From CAVUCE01 sp963739985 (GTDB lineage: Bacteria > Bacteroidota > Ignavibacteria > Ignavibacteriales > Ignavibacteriaceae): DNA of 64,000 bases. This document shows, in pieces, positions 55,377 to 64,000 of the stretch (position 1 is the first letter of the stretch; each line of letters starts with the position of its first letter). Made by a program: the position numbers and the translations under genes. Below the pieces are notes generated by a model that was not told the DNA's origin, ran no database searches, and worked only from the letters and a program-made list of their open reading frames with translations. The stretch spans positions 248,001 to 312,000 of the forward strand of contig CAVUCE010000001.1 in NCBI GenBank assembly GCA_963739985.1, written 5' to 3'.

Positions 55377-56087
55377 ATGAAACAGCTGAATTTAAATAGT
55401 TTTATTTGTTGTGAAACAGATAATGAATTAAACCAATACAGAGTTTTATCAGGACTAAAAGAGTTTCAAAATGATTTCTATCATAACAGACTTTATCCTT
55501 CATTAGCTGAACTAGTATATTTAAGTTCTCGTTTGGAGGAAGTTTTAGATAAAGACTTAAATTTTTCAAACCGAACCAACAAAAATCGTAAAAATATAAT
55601 TGTTAAAGAGAAAGCTGCTGAGATTCAAATTCTGGATGAAATAAGCTTTCAAAATGATTATCAATTAGATTTAATTGAATGGGCGTTGCCAAAGGTTAAG
55701 AGTTTGATTGAAGAAGCATATATTCTTTATCGTTTTGTAGAAGACAGTATGAAAATTTACGAGGTTGGATTGCCGCCTCTCAATAAAAGTGAAGGTTATT
55801 TTATTGTACCAGACAATAAGAGTAATCTGTTGGAAATTCATCGATACGAATCATCAATTTATTCATCCAGCTCTAAACCATTTCATTCCATGAATACTTC
55901 ATTTGTCAAGGCAGCTGAACCTGTAACTACAATAGGACAAGCCGAATTACTAAAATTAGAACTTATTCGTAGTAATAAAGATGTTCCGACGATTGCAACA
56001 TATTTATTTAAAACAGAATTAGATTTCCCCTTTAATGAAACAATCTTTCCAATTGCAAAAAGAATATTACTCACTCATATAGCCTAA
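55377..56087 (+). CDS. hypothetical protein
   Basis: A 236-residue cytoplasmic-looking protein that I do not recognise. It has no signal peptide or membrane helix. It is mixed alpha/beta, mostly helical between residues 30 and 125. Its segments YPSLAELVYLSSRLEEVL and GQAELLKLELIRSNKDVPTIATY look like packed amphipathic helices. The codon use resembles that of the neighbours. A TTG at 55365 would add four residues. It stands alone between two terminators, so context gives no function. Confidence 0.65.
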   Translation: MKQLNLNSFICCETDNELNQYRVLSGLKEFQNDFYHNRLYPSLAELVYLSSRLEEVLDKDLNFSNRTNKNRKNIIVKEKAAEIQILDEISFQNDYQLDLIEWALPKVKSLIEEAYILYRFVEDSMKIYEVGLPPLNKSEGYFIVPDNKSNLLEIHRYESSIYSSSSKPFHSMNTSFVKAAEPVTTIGQAELLKLELIRSNKDVPTIATYLFKTELDFPFNETIFPIAKRILLTHIA

Positions 56088-56130
56088 ATAATTATCCGAA
56101 TATTATTTCTGTCCCTCGTAAAAACCAAAA

Positions 56131-56159
56131 TTATAAAAAGAATCCCGCAATAGCGGGAT
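56131..56159 (-). terminator. terminator after prc
   Basis: ATCCCGC-TATT-GCGGGAT (minus strand) forms a 7-bp stem followed by CTTTTTATAATTTT. It lies 26 bp after the end of the prc gene and can also serve the convergent unknown gene. Confidence 0.75.
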
Positions 56160-56184
56160 CTAAAACAAATACTATTTTATTTGC

Positions 56185-58254
56185 TCAGGAGACCAACGCA
56201 ATATAATCGCCTAGAATTTGTCCGGTTTCATCCAATAATGGATCATTTTTATCTTTATCTTCAGGAGAAGTCTCTCCCTTTTTAAGAAGCTTTAATCCTT
56301 CTTTCTTTCTTCTAGCATTTTCGGCCTGGAACTTTTTTTCCTCGTCTGCTTCTTTTTCTTTCTTCCTAACATCTTCATTTAAAGAAACAAACTTTTTAGC
56401 ATGTGCTTCTTTGTACTCTTTCACATCTTCCAAATATTGATCAAATTCCGGATCATCACTAATTCTCTTTAAGTGTTCTTTTTCAAGCGTTGGAATGTAT
56501 TGACTAATATTGCTGTATCTTGTAAAATTGGTCGCTTTTATTTGATCCCAGGGTAAAGAGCTTGGTTCGGAACTTTCGCCATATTCGGAAGCGTCAAGTG
56601 CGGAAGGAAAGTTTACATCAGGTACAACGCCTAAATGTTGTGTGCTTCCACCGGTAATTCTGTAGAATTTGGCAATTGTAAGTTTTAATTGTCCAAGCTT
56701 ATATTTATTATTTGGCAGAAGCCTGTTCAAATCAATTAAATTTTGCACAGTTCCTTTACCATACGTTTGTTCACCAATTATCAATCCTCTTCCATAATCT
56801 TGAATAGCTGCAGAGAATATTTCGGAAGCCGAAGCACTAAATCTGTTAACTAATACAGCTAATGGTCCATTATATACTAAAGCTGAATCAGGATCGTCCT
56901 CAACTCTCACAGAGCCGCTTGCACTTTTTACCTGAACAACAGGACCTGTCTTAATAAATAAGCCTGTCAATTTAATTGCTTCTTCTAATGAACCTCCACC
57001 GTTATTTCTCAGATCAATAATTACTCCGTCCACATGTTTAGAATGTAAATCTTTTAGAAGTTTTCTAACATCACGTGTAGTGCTTTTGTAATCCTTATCT
57101 CCTCGTTGTTCAGCTTCAAAGTCGGCATAAAAGGCAGGAATAGTAATTACTCCAAATTTATAACTTTTATTATCTTTTTTAATATCTATTACTTTATCTT
57201 TAGCTGATTGTTCTTCTAGTTTTATTTTATCCCTAACTAAAGTAACTTCCTTTGGAGTTCCATTTATTCCTTCACTAGCCGGAATTATTTGTAAACGAAC
57301 AACTGTTCCTTTTGGACCGCGAATTTTTTGTACAACATCAGTTATTCTCCAACCAATTACATCTACAAAATCGCTACTGTCACCTTGAGCCACACCTACA
57401 ATTTTATCATCTCTGTGAAGTTCTTTGCTTTTAAATGCAGGTCCGCCTGGAATAACTTCAACAATTTTAGTGTACTCATCTTCGGTTTGAAGTTGCGCTC
57501 CAATTCCTTCAAGCGATCTACTCATATCAATCTTAAAGTTATCAGAAGTAATAGGAGACATATAATTAGTATGAGGGTCAATTGCTTCAGTAAAAGAGTT
57601 TTCAAAAAGCTGGAATACATCCTCGCTTTTATATTGATCAATTCCTCTTTTTAAATTGTCAAATCTTTTCTGCAAAACATCTTTAGCTTTTTCCCATTTT
57701 TTACCGGCAAGGATTAAATTCAATGCGTCATTTTTTACTCGTTTTCTCCAAATCTCATTCAGTTCAATTGTATCCTTAGGCCATGCGGCGCTGTCTCTTC
57801 TAATATCATACTTTTCGTTTAATGAAAAATCAAATCCCTTATTCAATAACTTTTGTACGTAATCAATTCTTTCATTTACACGTTTTTTAAAAGTATTAAA
57901 TATTAAAAATGCCGGCTGAACGTCACCATCTTTAATATCATCATCAAATTGATATTTAAATTCATCAAAAACATTAATATCTGAAGCAAGGAAATAGCTT
58001 CTATTGTAATCTAACGATTTTATATATCTATTAAATATTACTGCTGATAAGGAATCATCCAGATCAAATTTTTTATAATGATACCTGCTTAGGATAGTGT
58101 TTATTAGTTCGTCTTCATTCGACATATAAGAGGAAGGAGATACTAGTGTTGAATCATCAAGCGAAGAATTTGAATCTTTTTTACTATCATTAGAACGAGC
58201 TAGAAATATATTTGCCGTTATTATTATTAAGGCCAATACAAGAACTTTTTTCAT
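56185..58254 (-). CDS. prc: tail-specific (C-terminal processing) protease
   Basis: A 689-residue S41 protease for periplasmic proteins. A signal peptide (about 1-20) is followed by the N-terminal helical domain, a PDZ domain (about 235-325) and the S41 core with DGVIIDLRNNGGGSLEEA. The catalytic Ser lies in FSASASEIF (near 468) and the Lys in YGKGTVQ (near 493). A C-terminal DUF3340-like, Lys- and Glu-rich part follows, as in Prc/Tsp. The ATG at 58254 has GAGAGA upstream and begins a proper signal peptide; the in-frame ATG at 58278 would not. Confidence 0.94.
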   Translation of the reverse strand: MKKVLVLALIIITANIFLARSNDSKKDSNSSLDDSTLVSPSSYMSNEDELINTILSRYHYKKFDLDDSLSAVIFNRYIKSLDYNRSYFLASDINVFDEFKYQFDDDIKDGDVQPAFLIFNTFKKRVNERIDYVQKLLNKGFDFSLNEKYDIRRDSAAWPKDTIELNEIWRKRVKNDALNLILAGKKWEKAKDVLQKRFDNLKRGIDQYKSEDVFQLFENSFTEAIDPHTNYMSPITSDNFKIDMSRSLEGIGAQLQTEDEYTKIVEVIPGGPAFKSKELHRDDKIVGVAQGDSSDFVDVIGWRITDVVQKIRGPKGTVVRLQIIPASEGINGTPKEVTLVRDKIKLEEQSAKDKVIDIKKDNKSYKFGVITIPAFYADFEAEQRGDKDYKSTTRDVRKLLKDLHSKHVDGVIIDLRNNGGGSLEEAIKLTGLFIKTGPVVQVKSASGSVRVEDDPDSALVYNGPLAVLVNRFSASASEIFSAAIQDYGRGLIIGEQTYGKGTVQNLIDLNRLLPNNKYKLGQLKLTIAKFYRITGGSTQHLGVVPDVNFPSALDASEYGESSEPSSLPWDQIKATNFTRYSNISQYIPTLEKEHLKRISDDPEFDQYLEDVKEYKEAHAKKFVSLNEDVRKKEKEADEEKKFQAENARRKKEGLKLLKKGETSPEDKDKNDPLLDETGQILGDYIALVS

Positions 58255-58522
58255 ATTATCTCTCGATTTTTGTGTCATACTTTTGTAGCCAAATACTAAA
58301 ACTTTAATTTAATCAATGTTTGTTAACTATTAAATTGATAAATATTGATACTTTTTGATTTATGATATAAAACAATTGATGATGGAAACATGAATATAAA
58401 TAATCATTTCCAACATTAAAACAATTCCAAAGTTTTTAAGCAAATTTTAATAAATCAATATATCTATTATATTAATACCATAATTTTAATAACTTGGTTC
58501 CAAATCATTTATAGATGGATTT

Positions 58523-59239
58523 ATGAAAAACACAAGAACCTTAAAATCACTATTAACATTGCTATTGTTAATCTTATTTATATCTATAAATAATGCACAA
58601 GATTTTAAGAAGAATAAATATGGTTTAATGGTTATAGACGACCTAAATACATACGAGACAACATTAAAAAATGATTCTTCCAACGAATTAATCGATATCC
58701 AAAAATTTATTCCGGAAATAAAACTGGACATAAGATATGCCACAAGCAACAATTTCTTAGGTGAACCTGTTTATACAAGCGATAGAGCATTCCTCAGAAA
58801 ACCGGCAGCTGAAGCGTTAAAAAATATTCAACATGAACTAAGTATTATGGGATACGGATTAAAAATATTTGATGCTTACAGACCTTATGCAGCAACCGAG
58901 AAATTTTATTACAAAGTGAAGGATACTGTTTACGTGGCTTCAGTTTGGACCGGCTCCAGGCATAACAGAGGCTGCGCGGTTGACTTAACTATTCTCAATC
59001 TTAAAAACGGCAAAGAGTTAAAGATGCCAACCGGTTTTGATAATTTTACTACAAAAGCTAATTCTGATTATCTCGATTTATCACCGGAACAATTAAAAAA
59101 TAGGGATTTACTAATCGGTGTTATGACAAAATGGGGATTTAATAATTATCCGGGTGAGTGGTGGCATTATGATTTTAAAGACTGGAAAAAATACCCTTTG
59201 ATGGATCTAACATTTGAAGAATTAGAAAAACTCCAGTAA
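58523..59239 (+). CDS. D-alanyl-D-alanine dipeptidase (VanX/DdpX-like)
   Basis: A 238-residue exported M15D zinc peptidase. A signal peptide (about 1-25) is followed by LDIRYATSNNFLGEPVY, FDAYRPYAA with the active-site Arg, SRHNRGCAVDLTI with two zinc ligands (His and Asp, near 152-160) and PGEWWHYDF with the catalytic Glu and third ligand (near 213). It cleaves D-Ala-D-Ala. With no vanH/vanA genes nearby, a role in peptidoglycan recycling is more likely than glycopeptide resistance. Confidence 0.92.
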   Translation: MKNTRTLKSLLTLLLLILFISINNAQDFKKNKYGLMVIDDLNTYETTLKNDSSNELIDIQKFIPEIKLDIRYATSNNFLGEPVYTSDRAFLRKPAAEALKNIQHELSIMGYGLKIFDAYRPYAATEKFYYKVKDTVYVASVWTGSRHNRGCAVDLTILNLKNGKELKMPTGFDNFTTKANSDYLDLSPEQLKNRDLLIGVMTKWGFNNYPGEWWHYDFKDWKKYPLMDLTFEELEKLQ

Positions 59240-59465
59240 TAAAGTTAGTTACTGAAGTCTCTACAAACCATAATTTTAAATCCGACAACTGTAGTGTGAA
59301 AAAACTCAAGACTGTAATTTTGCTAGGATTGAGATATTTCACTCCGTTCAATTTGACCAAATTATGTATTAGTGTAATTTTAGTTAGTTTTTATTACTTC
59401 CGGTTATTCCAATATCTACTCATGGGTTATTACACAGAGTAATACTCTTTAAAATTGATGTCTAA

Positions 59466-59984
59466 TTACAACTTTGATGCAATCTTAAAAACTTTTTCTG
59501 CATGTGCGCTTATATCGGTTACTTTAAATATATCTACGATTTTTCCTTTTCTATCTACAATAAATGTAACCCTATTATCCACGCCGTTATTTTGAAGAAC
59601 ACCGTATTTACCGGAAACAGATTTACTGGAGTCGGAAAGGAGAGGGAAGTTAAGTTTATAATCTTTAATAAATTTCCGAATAGCTTGCTTGGAATCAACG
59701 CTAATTCCTAAAACTTGAATATTATGCTTCTTAAACTTACTCCAGTCATCTCTTATTCCACATGCTTGTTTTGTACATCCGGGAGTGCCGGCTTTTGGAT
59801 AAAAATATATAACAACAGGTTCCTTTTTATAAATTTTTGATAGTGTATAAACGTTTCCATATACATCAGTTAATGTAAAATTAGGAGCTTTATCTCCAAT
59901 CTTTAAAGAATCTTGTGCAAATGAACTACCGGTTCCAAAAATAAAAAGAGAAGTAAGGAGCAATAATAATGATAACTTTTTCAT
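59466..59984 (-). CDS. peroxiredoxin, Bcp-like, exported
   Basis: A 172-residue thiol peroxidase with a signal peptide (about 1-23). The thioredoxin-fold core has GDKAPNFTLTDVYG, FYPKAGTPGCTKQACGIRDDW with the peroxidatic Cys and, five residues on, the resolving Cys of the BCP type, then LSDSSKSVSGKYGV. Most Bcp enzymes are cytoplasmic; the signal peptide suggests periplasmic defence against peroxides. No electron donor gene is adjacent. Confidence 0.9.
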   Translation of the reverse strand: MKKLSLLLLLTSLFIFGTGSSFAQDSLKIGDKAPNFTLTDVYGNVYTLSKIYKKEPVVIYFYPKAGTPGCTKQACGIRDDWSKFKKHNIQVLGISVDSKQAIRKFIKDYKLNFPLLSDSSKSVSGKYGVLQNNGVDNRVTFIVDRKGKIVDIFKVTDISAHAEKVFKIASKL

Positions 59985-60014
59985 AATATCCTCGTTAATA
60001 ATATTCGTATTTAT

Positions 60015-61320
60015 TTATATATCAACTTCTATAGATCTGGAAAAAATGTAATCTATATTTTTTAACATCTTTTTATTATCAAATATTTCTTTTAATTCTT
60101 TATTTGAAAGTAGCTGCATTACTTCATCAGAATTTGATAACTCCGTAAGAAGATCTTTATCTTTATTTTCCCATACTTTCATTGCTGATGTTTGAACCAA
60201 TTTGTAGGCGTCTTCTCTAGTAATTCCTTTGCTGACTAATTTCAACATGACTGTTTGAGAAAATACAAGCCCTCTAGTAATATTAAGATTTTTTAACATA
60301 TTCTCCGGATAGATTACTAAGTTCTTCATCAAATTTGTCATAAGATTTAACATATAATCTAGAGCAATGCAGCTATCCGGCACTATAATTCTTTCTACCG
60401 ATGAATGTGAAATATCCCTCTCATGCCATAACGCAACATCTTCTATTGCAGCCGTTGCGTTTCCGCGAAGTACACGAGCAAGCCCGGTTATTCTTTCACT
60501 AACAATGGGATTTCTTTTATGCGGCATTGCTGAGGAACCTTTTTGTCCTTTTGAGAAAAACTCTTCAGCTTCCAAAACTTCTGTTCTCTGGAGATGTCTT
60601 ATTTCAATTGCAATTTTTTCTAATGTTGCACCGATAATAGAAAGAGTAGTTAAAAATTCAGCATGACGATCTCTTTGAATAACTTGAGTTGAAACCGGTT
60701 CAGGTTTTAACGTCCATTTTCTCGCAAACATATTTTTCTATTTCAGGAGATAAATGTTCAAAGGTTCCAACCGCGCCGGATATTTGTCCAACACTAATTG
60801 TTTCAATAGCACTTTCTAATCTTTTAATATTACGTTTAGTTTCCTCAAACCAAAGAGCAAACTTTAATCCCATAGTGGTTGGCTCTGCATGAATACCATG
60901 AGATCTACCTACACAAAGAGTATTTTTATGATCTAATGCACGTTTTTTTAATACTGATTTTAATTCAATTAATCTTTTTAATAATTGTTCACCAGCGGAT
61001 TTCATTTGATAAGATAATGTGGTATCAAGTATATCGGATGAAGTCATTCCATAATGAATATGCCTTGATTCCGGACCCACATATTCAGCAACATTTGTTA
61101 AGAATGCGATTACATCGTGTTTAGTTGTTTCCTCAATTTCAAGAACACGCTTAACATCAAAGTTTGCTTTATTTTTTATTATTTGAACATCTTCACTAGG
61201 TATTTCACCTCTTAATGCTCTAGCTTCACAAGCCAATATTTCAATTCTTAACCAAGTACTATATTTGAATTCATCTTCCCAAATTTTTCCCATATCGGGA
61301 AGTGTATACCGTTCTATCAT
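60015..61320 (-). CDS. purB: adenylosuccinate lyase (frameshifted)
   Basis: Fumarase-fold enzyme acting twice in purine synthesis (SAICAR to AICAR, adenylosuccinate to AMP). The N part (from 61320) has TTKHDVIAF, HYGMTSSDILDT and GRSHGIHAEPTT. The C part has the signature GSSAMPHKRNP. The frame breaks near 60711: one G too many (minus strand) in ATGGACGTTAAAACC; removing it restores the EKMDLKPEPVSTQVIQRDRHAE run. The region is 1306 bp, one base over. Its ATG overlaps the htrA stop by one base (TAATG). Confidence 0.93.
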
Positions 61321-62507
61321 TATTGTTTCTCCAGTTTCAGTTTTTTTGTAATTTCATTACCGTCTCTCAATATAGTAAGGGAAACAGTATCTCCGGTTGT
61401 AAATTCTTGAAAAGCTCCGATAAAAGCTTGTTCGTTGTTTATATCGTAATCATTAACTTGTAAAACAATATCGCCTTCTTTTAATCCGCTCTTTGCAGCA
61501 GGAGTTTTAGGCAGAATTTGAGTTATAATTACACCTTTAGTTGTTTTTAATTTATAATATTTTGCAATTCCTTCATCTATTCCTTGAATTCTTAAACCAA
61601 CTTTAAAGTTTCGATCCATCTTACCATTTTCTTTAAGTTGTGTTATAATTTTCTTCACTTTATTGATCGGAATAGCAAATCCTAGTCCTATATTTCCTTT
61701 AACTCCGCCCGCAGTATAAATTAAAGTATTCATTCCGATTACTTGTCCAAGACTATTAACCAAAGGTCCGCCAGAATTACCACCGTTAATAGCAGCATCA
61801 GTTTGAATCATATCAACATAATATCTTTGATCCATTTGTTCTAGATTCATTCCCGTAGAACTAACAACCCCAACTGTTACAGTTGGTTTATCATTAAGAC
61901 TAAATAATCCAAATGGATTTCCAAAAGCAATTACCCACTCTCCAATAATTATATTATCTGAGTTCCCTAAAGTAACATAGGGAAAATCAGAACCGTCAAT
62001 TTTCAAAAGACAAATATCGGTTGCGTGATCTGTACCAATAAGTTTGGCAGGATAAGATTTTCCGTTTGTCAGAGTTACGGTAATTTCAGAAGCATTACCG
62101 GCAACATGATCATTTGTTATGATATAACCATCAGGAGAGATTATATAACCTGATCCCAGTTCTTTAACTTTTTGCGAATAATTTTGACCACCAAAAAAGT
62201 GTTGAAAAAAAGGATCATTTAACAAGCCGCCAAAAGGACTTTGCATTTGTTGAATTTCTGTAACATTGATTCCGACAACCGCAGGACTTATTTTCTTTAC
62301 TGTTTCTGTTATTACTGTTTGTCTTGAATCATCAATACTGCTGTTTGCCAATACTTTTTGATAATTTGCATAATCAATATTTGAATTTGAAGAATCCTGG
62401 TATAACGGAGCCGAGTGATTTCCACTGAGAAAAACTACAACTACTCCAATAATAATTATTAGTACCGAAACATTTAATATTAATAATATTTTATTACTCT
62501 TCATCAT
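61320..62507 (-). CDS. HtrA/DegQ-type serine protease
   Basis: A 395-residue periplasmic protease with an N-terminal membrane anchor (about 5-28). The trypsin-like domain has the catalytic His in ITNDHVAG (near 134), Asp in TDICLLKID (near 165) and Ser in GGNSGGP (near 244). One PDZ domain follows at the C terminus (about 300-390, VIITQILPKTPAAKSGLKEGDIV). It degrades or refolds damaged envelope proteins. The ATG at 62507 follows GGTG and overlaps the end of plsY by 14 bp; longer starts lie inside plsY. Confidence 0.93.
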   Translation of the reverse strand: MMKSNKILLILNVSVLIIIIGVVVVFLSGNHSAPLYQDSSNSNIDYANYQKVLANSSIDDSRQTVITETVKKISPAVVGINVTEIQQMQSPFGGLLNDPFFQHFFGGQNYSQKVKELGSGYIISPDGYIITNDHVAGNASEITVTLTNGKSYPAKLIGTDHATDICLLKIDGSDFPYVTLGNSDNIIIGEWVIAFGNPFGLFSLNDKPTVTVGVVSSTGMNLEQMDQRYYVDMIQTDAAINGGNSGGPLVNSLGQVIGMNTLIYTAGGVKGNIGLGFAIPINKVKKIITQLKENGKMDRNFKVGLRIQGIDEGIAKYYKLKTTKGVIITQILPKTPAAKSGLKEGDIVLQVNDYDINNEQAFIGAFQEFTTGDTVSLTILRDGNEITKKLKLEKQ

Positions 62508-63141
62508 TTTCACCTTTTTCTTTAGAAAGAATATTTTTTTCATGGAATAATCCGAGCATAGGATCAATATGTTTGACGAATATAATAGATAAAAGTGCTG
62601 TGGTAAATAATATTAATTCCGAATATGAGTATGGATTTGGAAACGTATATTTAATGGCAATTTTAATTGTAGAAAAGACTAAAAGCAAAGAAAGTATATT
62701 TGCGAAAATATTTGAGAAAATAATATCTTTCTTTAATAAATAAGTTAATAACCACATTAAAAGCCAAGTAATAGGGAGAAACGGGAAAATTAATAATGAT
62801 CCCCCTAAAGCTGTTGCTAAGCCTCTGCCACCTTTAAATTTGATCCAAGGATTATAGCAATGACTTATCAAAGCAAATATTAGTGCAACAGCTGGGTAAA
62901 TAAAAGATACAGAGAAAATAAGTAGGGGAACATAAACCGTTAATAACCCTTTCAAGGCATCAATTAAAAATACTAGAATTCCAAGAAGTTTAGAGTTTGA
63001 GACTTCATAAGAATTCATCGCACCGACATTTCCGGTTCCGGATTTTGTAATGTCTATTCCACGGAATTTTTTTAGTAGAAGATAGGCTGTCGGAATTGAG
63101 CCAAGTGAATATCCGATAATTGCACTTATTATATATTCCAT
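62494..63141 (-). CDS. plsY: glycerol-3-phosphate acyltransferase PlsY
   Basis: A 215-residue inner-membrane protein that acylates glycerol-3-phosphate from acyl-phosphate, the first step of phospholipid synthesis. The three motifs are GYSLGSIPTAYLL (motif 1), SGTGNVGAMN (motif 2) and FKGGRGLATALGG (motif 3, near 100-112). Five to six membrane helices are seen. It heads the plsY-htrA-purB operon, with overlapping junctions. Confidence 0.95.
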   Translation of the reverse strand: MEYIISAIIGYSLGSIPTAYLLLKKFRGIDITKSGTGNVGAMNSYEVSNSKLLGILVFLIDALKGLLTVYVPLLIFSVSFIYPAVALIFALISHCYNPWIKFKGGRGLATALGGSLLIFPFLPITWLLMWLLTYLLKKDIIFSNIFANILSLLLVFSTIKIAIKYTFPNPYSYSELILFTTALLSIIFVKHIDPMLGLFHEKNILSKEKGENDEE

Positions 63142-63382
63142 AGTATTTATATTTTTTATTGATAGTAAATTAAGAAAAATAAAGACTTTGGACTGTGACT
63201 GAAAATTGAAATTGATTTGAAATTATATTTTAAAATAACAAAATTAACCAACTTTATGAATTTTTGATACTTAACATCATTTTAAATACTTATAAGAATT
63301 TTAATGAGCAATAATCCTAATTATTTGATATTTTTAATAATGATAATGTAAATTTATTGCAAAAAAAATGGATTAGAATATT

Positions 63383-64000
63383 ATGGATTTAAAATTAGCA
63401 GTATTGATTGACGGAGATAACATACCCTCCGCATACGTTAAAGAGATGATGGAAGAAATTGCAAAATATGGAAACCCAACAATAAAAAGGATTTATGGCG
63501 ACTGGACAAATCCGGGATTATCAAAATGGAAAAATGTTTTACTCGAAAATGCAATTACGCCAATACAGCAGTATGGATATACAACAGGAAAAAATTCAAC
63601 TGATTCTTCAATGATTATTGATGCAATGGATATTCTTTATTCGGAAAAAGTAAATGGTTTTTGTTTAGTCTCAAGCGATAGCGATTTTACGCGTTTGGCT
63701 ACCAGGCTCCGCGAAGCCGGAATGAATGTAATTGGAATGGGAGAAAAGAAAACTCCGGAGCCATTTATAGTTGCATGCGATAGATTTATTTATATCGAGA
63801 TTCTTAAAAACCAATCTGAAGAAAACGAATCCGAAACAGTAAGAAGCAAATCACAATCTAAGGAAAATGTTGATAACATTACACCAAAGGTAATTAGGTT
63901 AATCGCAACAACTATTTCAGATCTTGCCGATGATGATGGTTGGGCATTTTTAGGAGACGTGGGAAATCTTCTACAGAAAAAGCAGCCAAACTTTGATTCA
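63383..64000 (+). CDS. NYN-domain protein (partial)
   Basis: The start of a gene that continues past the right edge; 206 codons are visible. The first 145 or so residues form a NYN (PIN-like RNase) domain of the LabA/MARF1 type: LAVLIDGDNIP, YGDWT, STDSSMIIDAMDILY and SSDSDFTRLATRLREAG carry the acidic metal-binding residues. A charged linker leads into what looks like the start of an OST-HTH (LOTUS) RNA-binding domain (DDDGWAFLGDVGNLLQKK). It is likely an RNA-binding or RNA-cleaving regulator. Confidence 0.87.
   Translation, partial: MDLKLAVLIDGDNIPSAYVKEMMEEIAKYGNPTIKRIYGDWTNPGLSKWKNVLLENAITPIQQYGYTTGKNSTDSSMIIDAMDILYSEKVNGFCLVSSDSDFTRLATRLREAGMNVIGMGEKKTPEPFIVACDRFIYIEILKNQSEENESETVRSKSQSKENVDNITPKVIRLIATTISDLADDDGWAFLGDVGNLLQKKQPNFDS

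Noticed and set aside
1..64000. CRISPR arrays, insertion sequences, prophage or rRNA
   Set aside because: No regularly spaced repeats, transposase motifs, phage genes or rRNA sequence were seen anywhere in the window.

Overview
The window is AT-rich bacterial chromosome. It looks like a member of the Ignavibacteria or a close relative in the Bacteroidota/Chlorobi group. The pointers are a type IX secretion (T9SS) C-terminal sorting domain of the YPNPFNP type on a multiheme cytochrome, several DNRLRE, TPR and FadL-like envelope proteins, frequent TTG start codons behind good Shine-Dalgarno sequences, and housekeeping order typical of the group (thrS-infC-rpmI-rplT, pheS-pheT, zapA-ncRNA-rny). 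No phage, insertion sequence, CRISPR array or rRNA operon is visible. The lineage is inferred from these features, not from a database search.

Layout. 1-5255 (minus) is a five-gene multiheme cytochrome and outer-membrane barrel operon whose first gene encodes a 9-heme cytochrome with a T9SS sorting domain; it is probably a respiratory or extracellular electron-transfer module. 5256-6101 holds its upstream region, a candidate promoter, tRNA-Leu(UAA), tRNA-Val(GAC) and a terminator. 6120-15345 carries translation and division genes: thrS, infC with an ATC start, rpmI, rplT, pheS, pheT, a coiled-coil protein, zapA, a structured RNA that fits 6S RNA, and rny. 15352-20217 has coaE, pheA, proline dehydrogenase, tsaD, chorismate mutase and mltG. 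20190-25018 has an Ig-like lipoprotein, a NamZ-type muramidase, hutI and a SPOR lipoprotein. 25309-31107 is glgA, gmhB and three envelope genes. 31325-34375 is glyA, tatC and a polyprenyl diphosphate synthase. 34372-37409 (minus) is UspA, a cyclic-nucleotide-binding protein, a HisA-family enzyme and an acyl-CoA dehydrogenase. 37608-51149 is mixed metabolism and transport: bioY, a membrane Fe-S oxidoreductase, an H1-like protein, capA, an isocitrate dehydrogenase-family gene, an MFS carrier, dus, polX, an enoyl-CoA hydratase, apt, a methyltransferase and rsmI. 51219-55176 is a lysine-degradation locus: lat, then the divergent rrf2 and aldehyde dehydrogenase genes, separated by a 600-bp regulatory region. 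55365-63141 has an unknown gene, prc, a VanX-like dipeptidase, a peroxiredoxin, and the plsY-htrA-purB operon. A NYN-domain gene runs off the right edge.

Working together. Lat should convert lysine to 2-aminoadipate semialdehyde, and the ALDH7-like enzyme should oxidise that to 2-aminoadipate. A perfect 12-bp inverted repeat just upstream of rrf2 is a likely operator for this locus, and lat has a hairpin-rich leader with an anti-Shine-Dalgarno sequence. The acyl-CoA dehydrogenase, enoyl-CoA hydratase and membrane Fe-S protein could form an acyl-CoA oxidation route into the quinone pool.

Quality warning. Six otherwise normal genes (mltG, the SPOR lipoprotein, glyA, the isocitrate dehydrogenase-family gene, polX, purB) are each broken by exactly one extra or missing base. 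Several are usually essential, so base-level sequence errors are the simplest explanation. mltG also lacks any usual start codon ahead of its membrane anchor.
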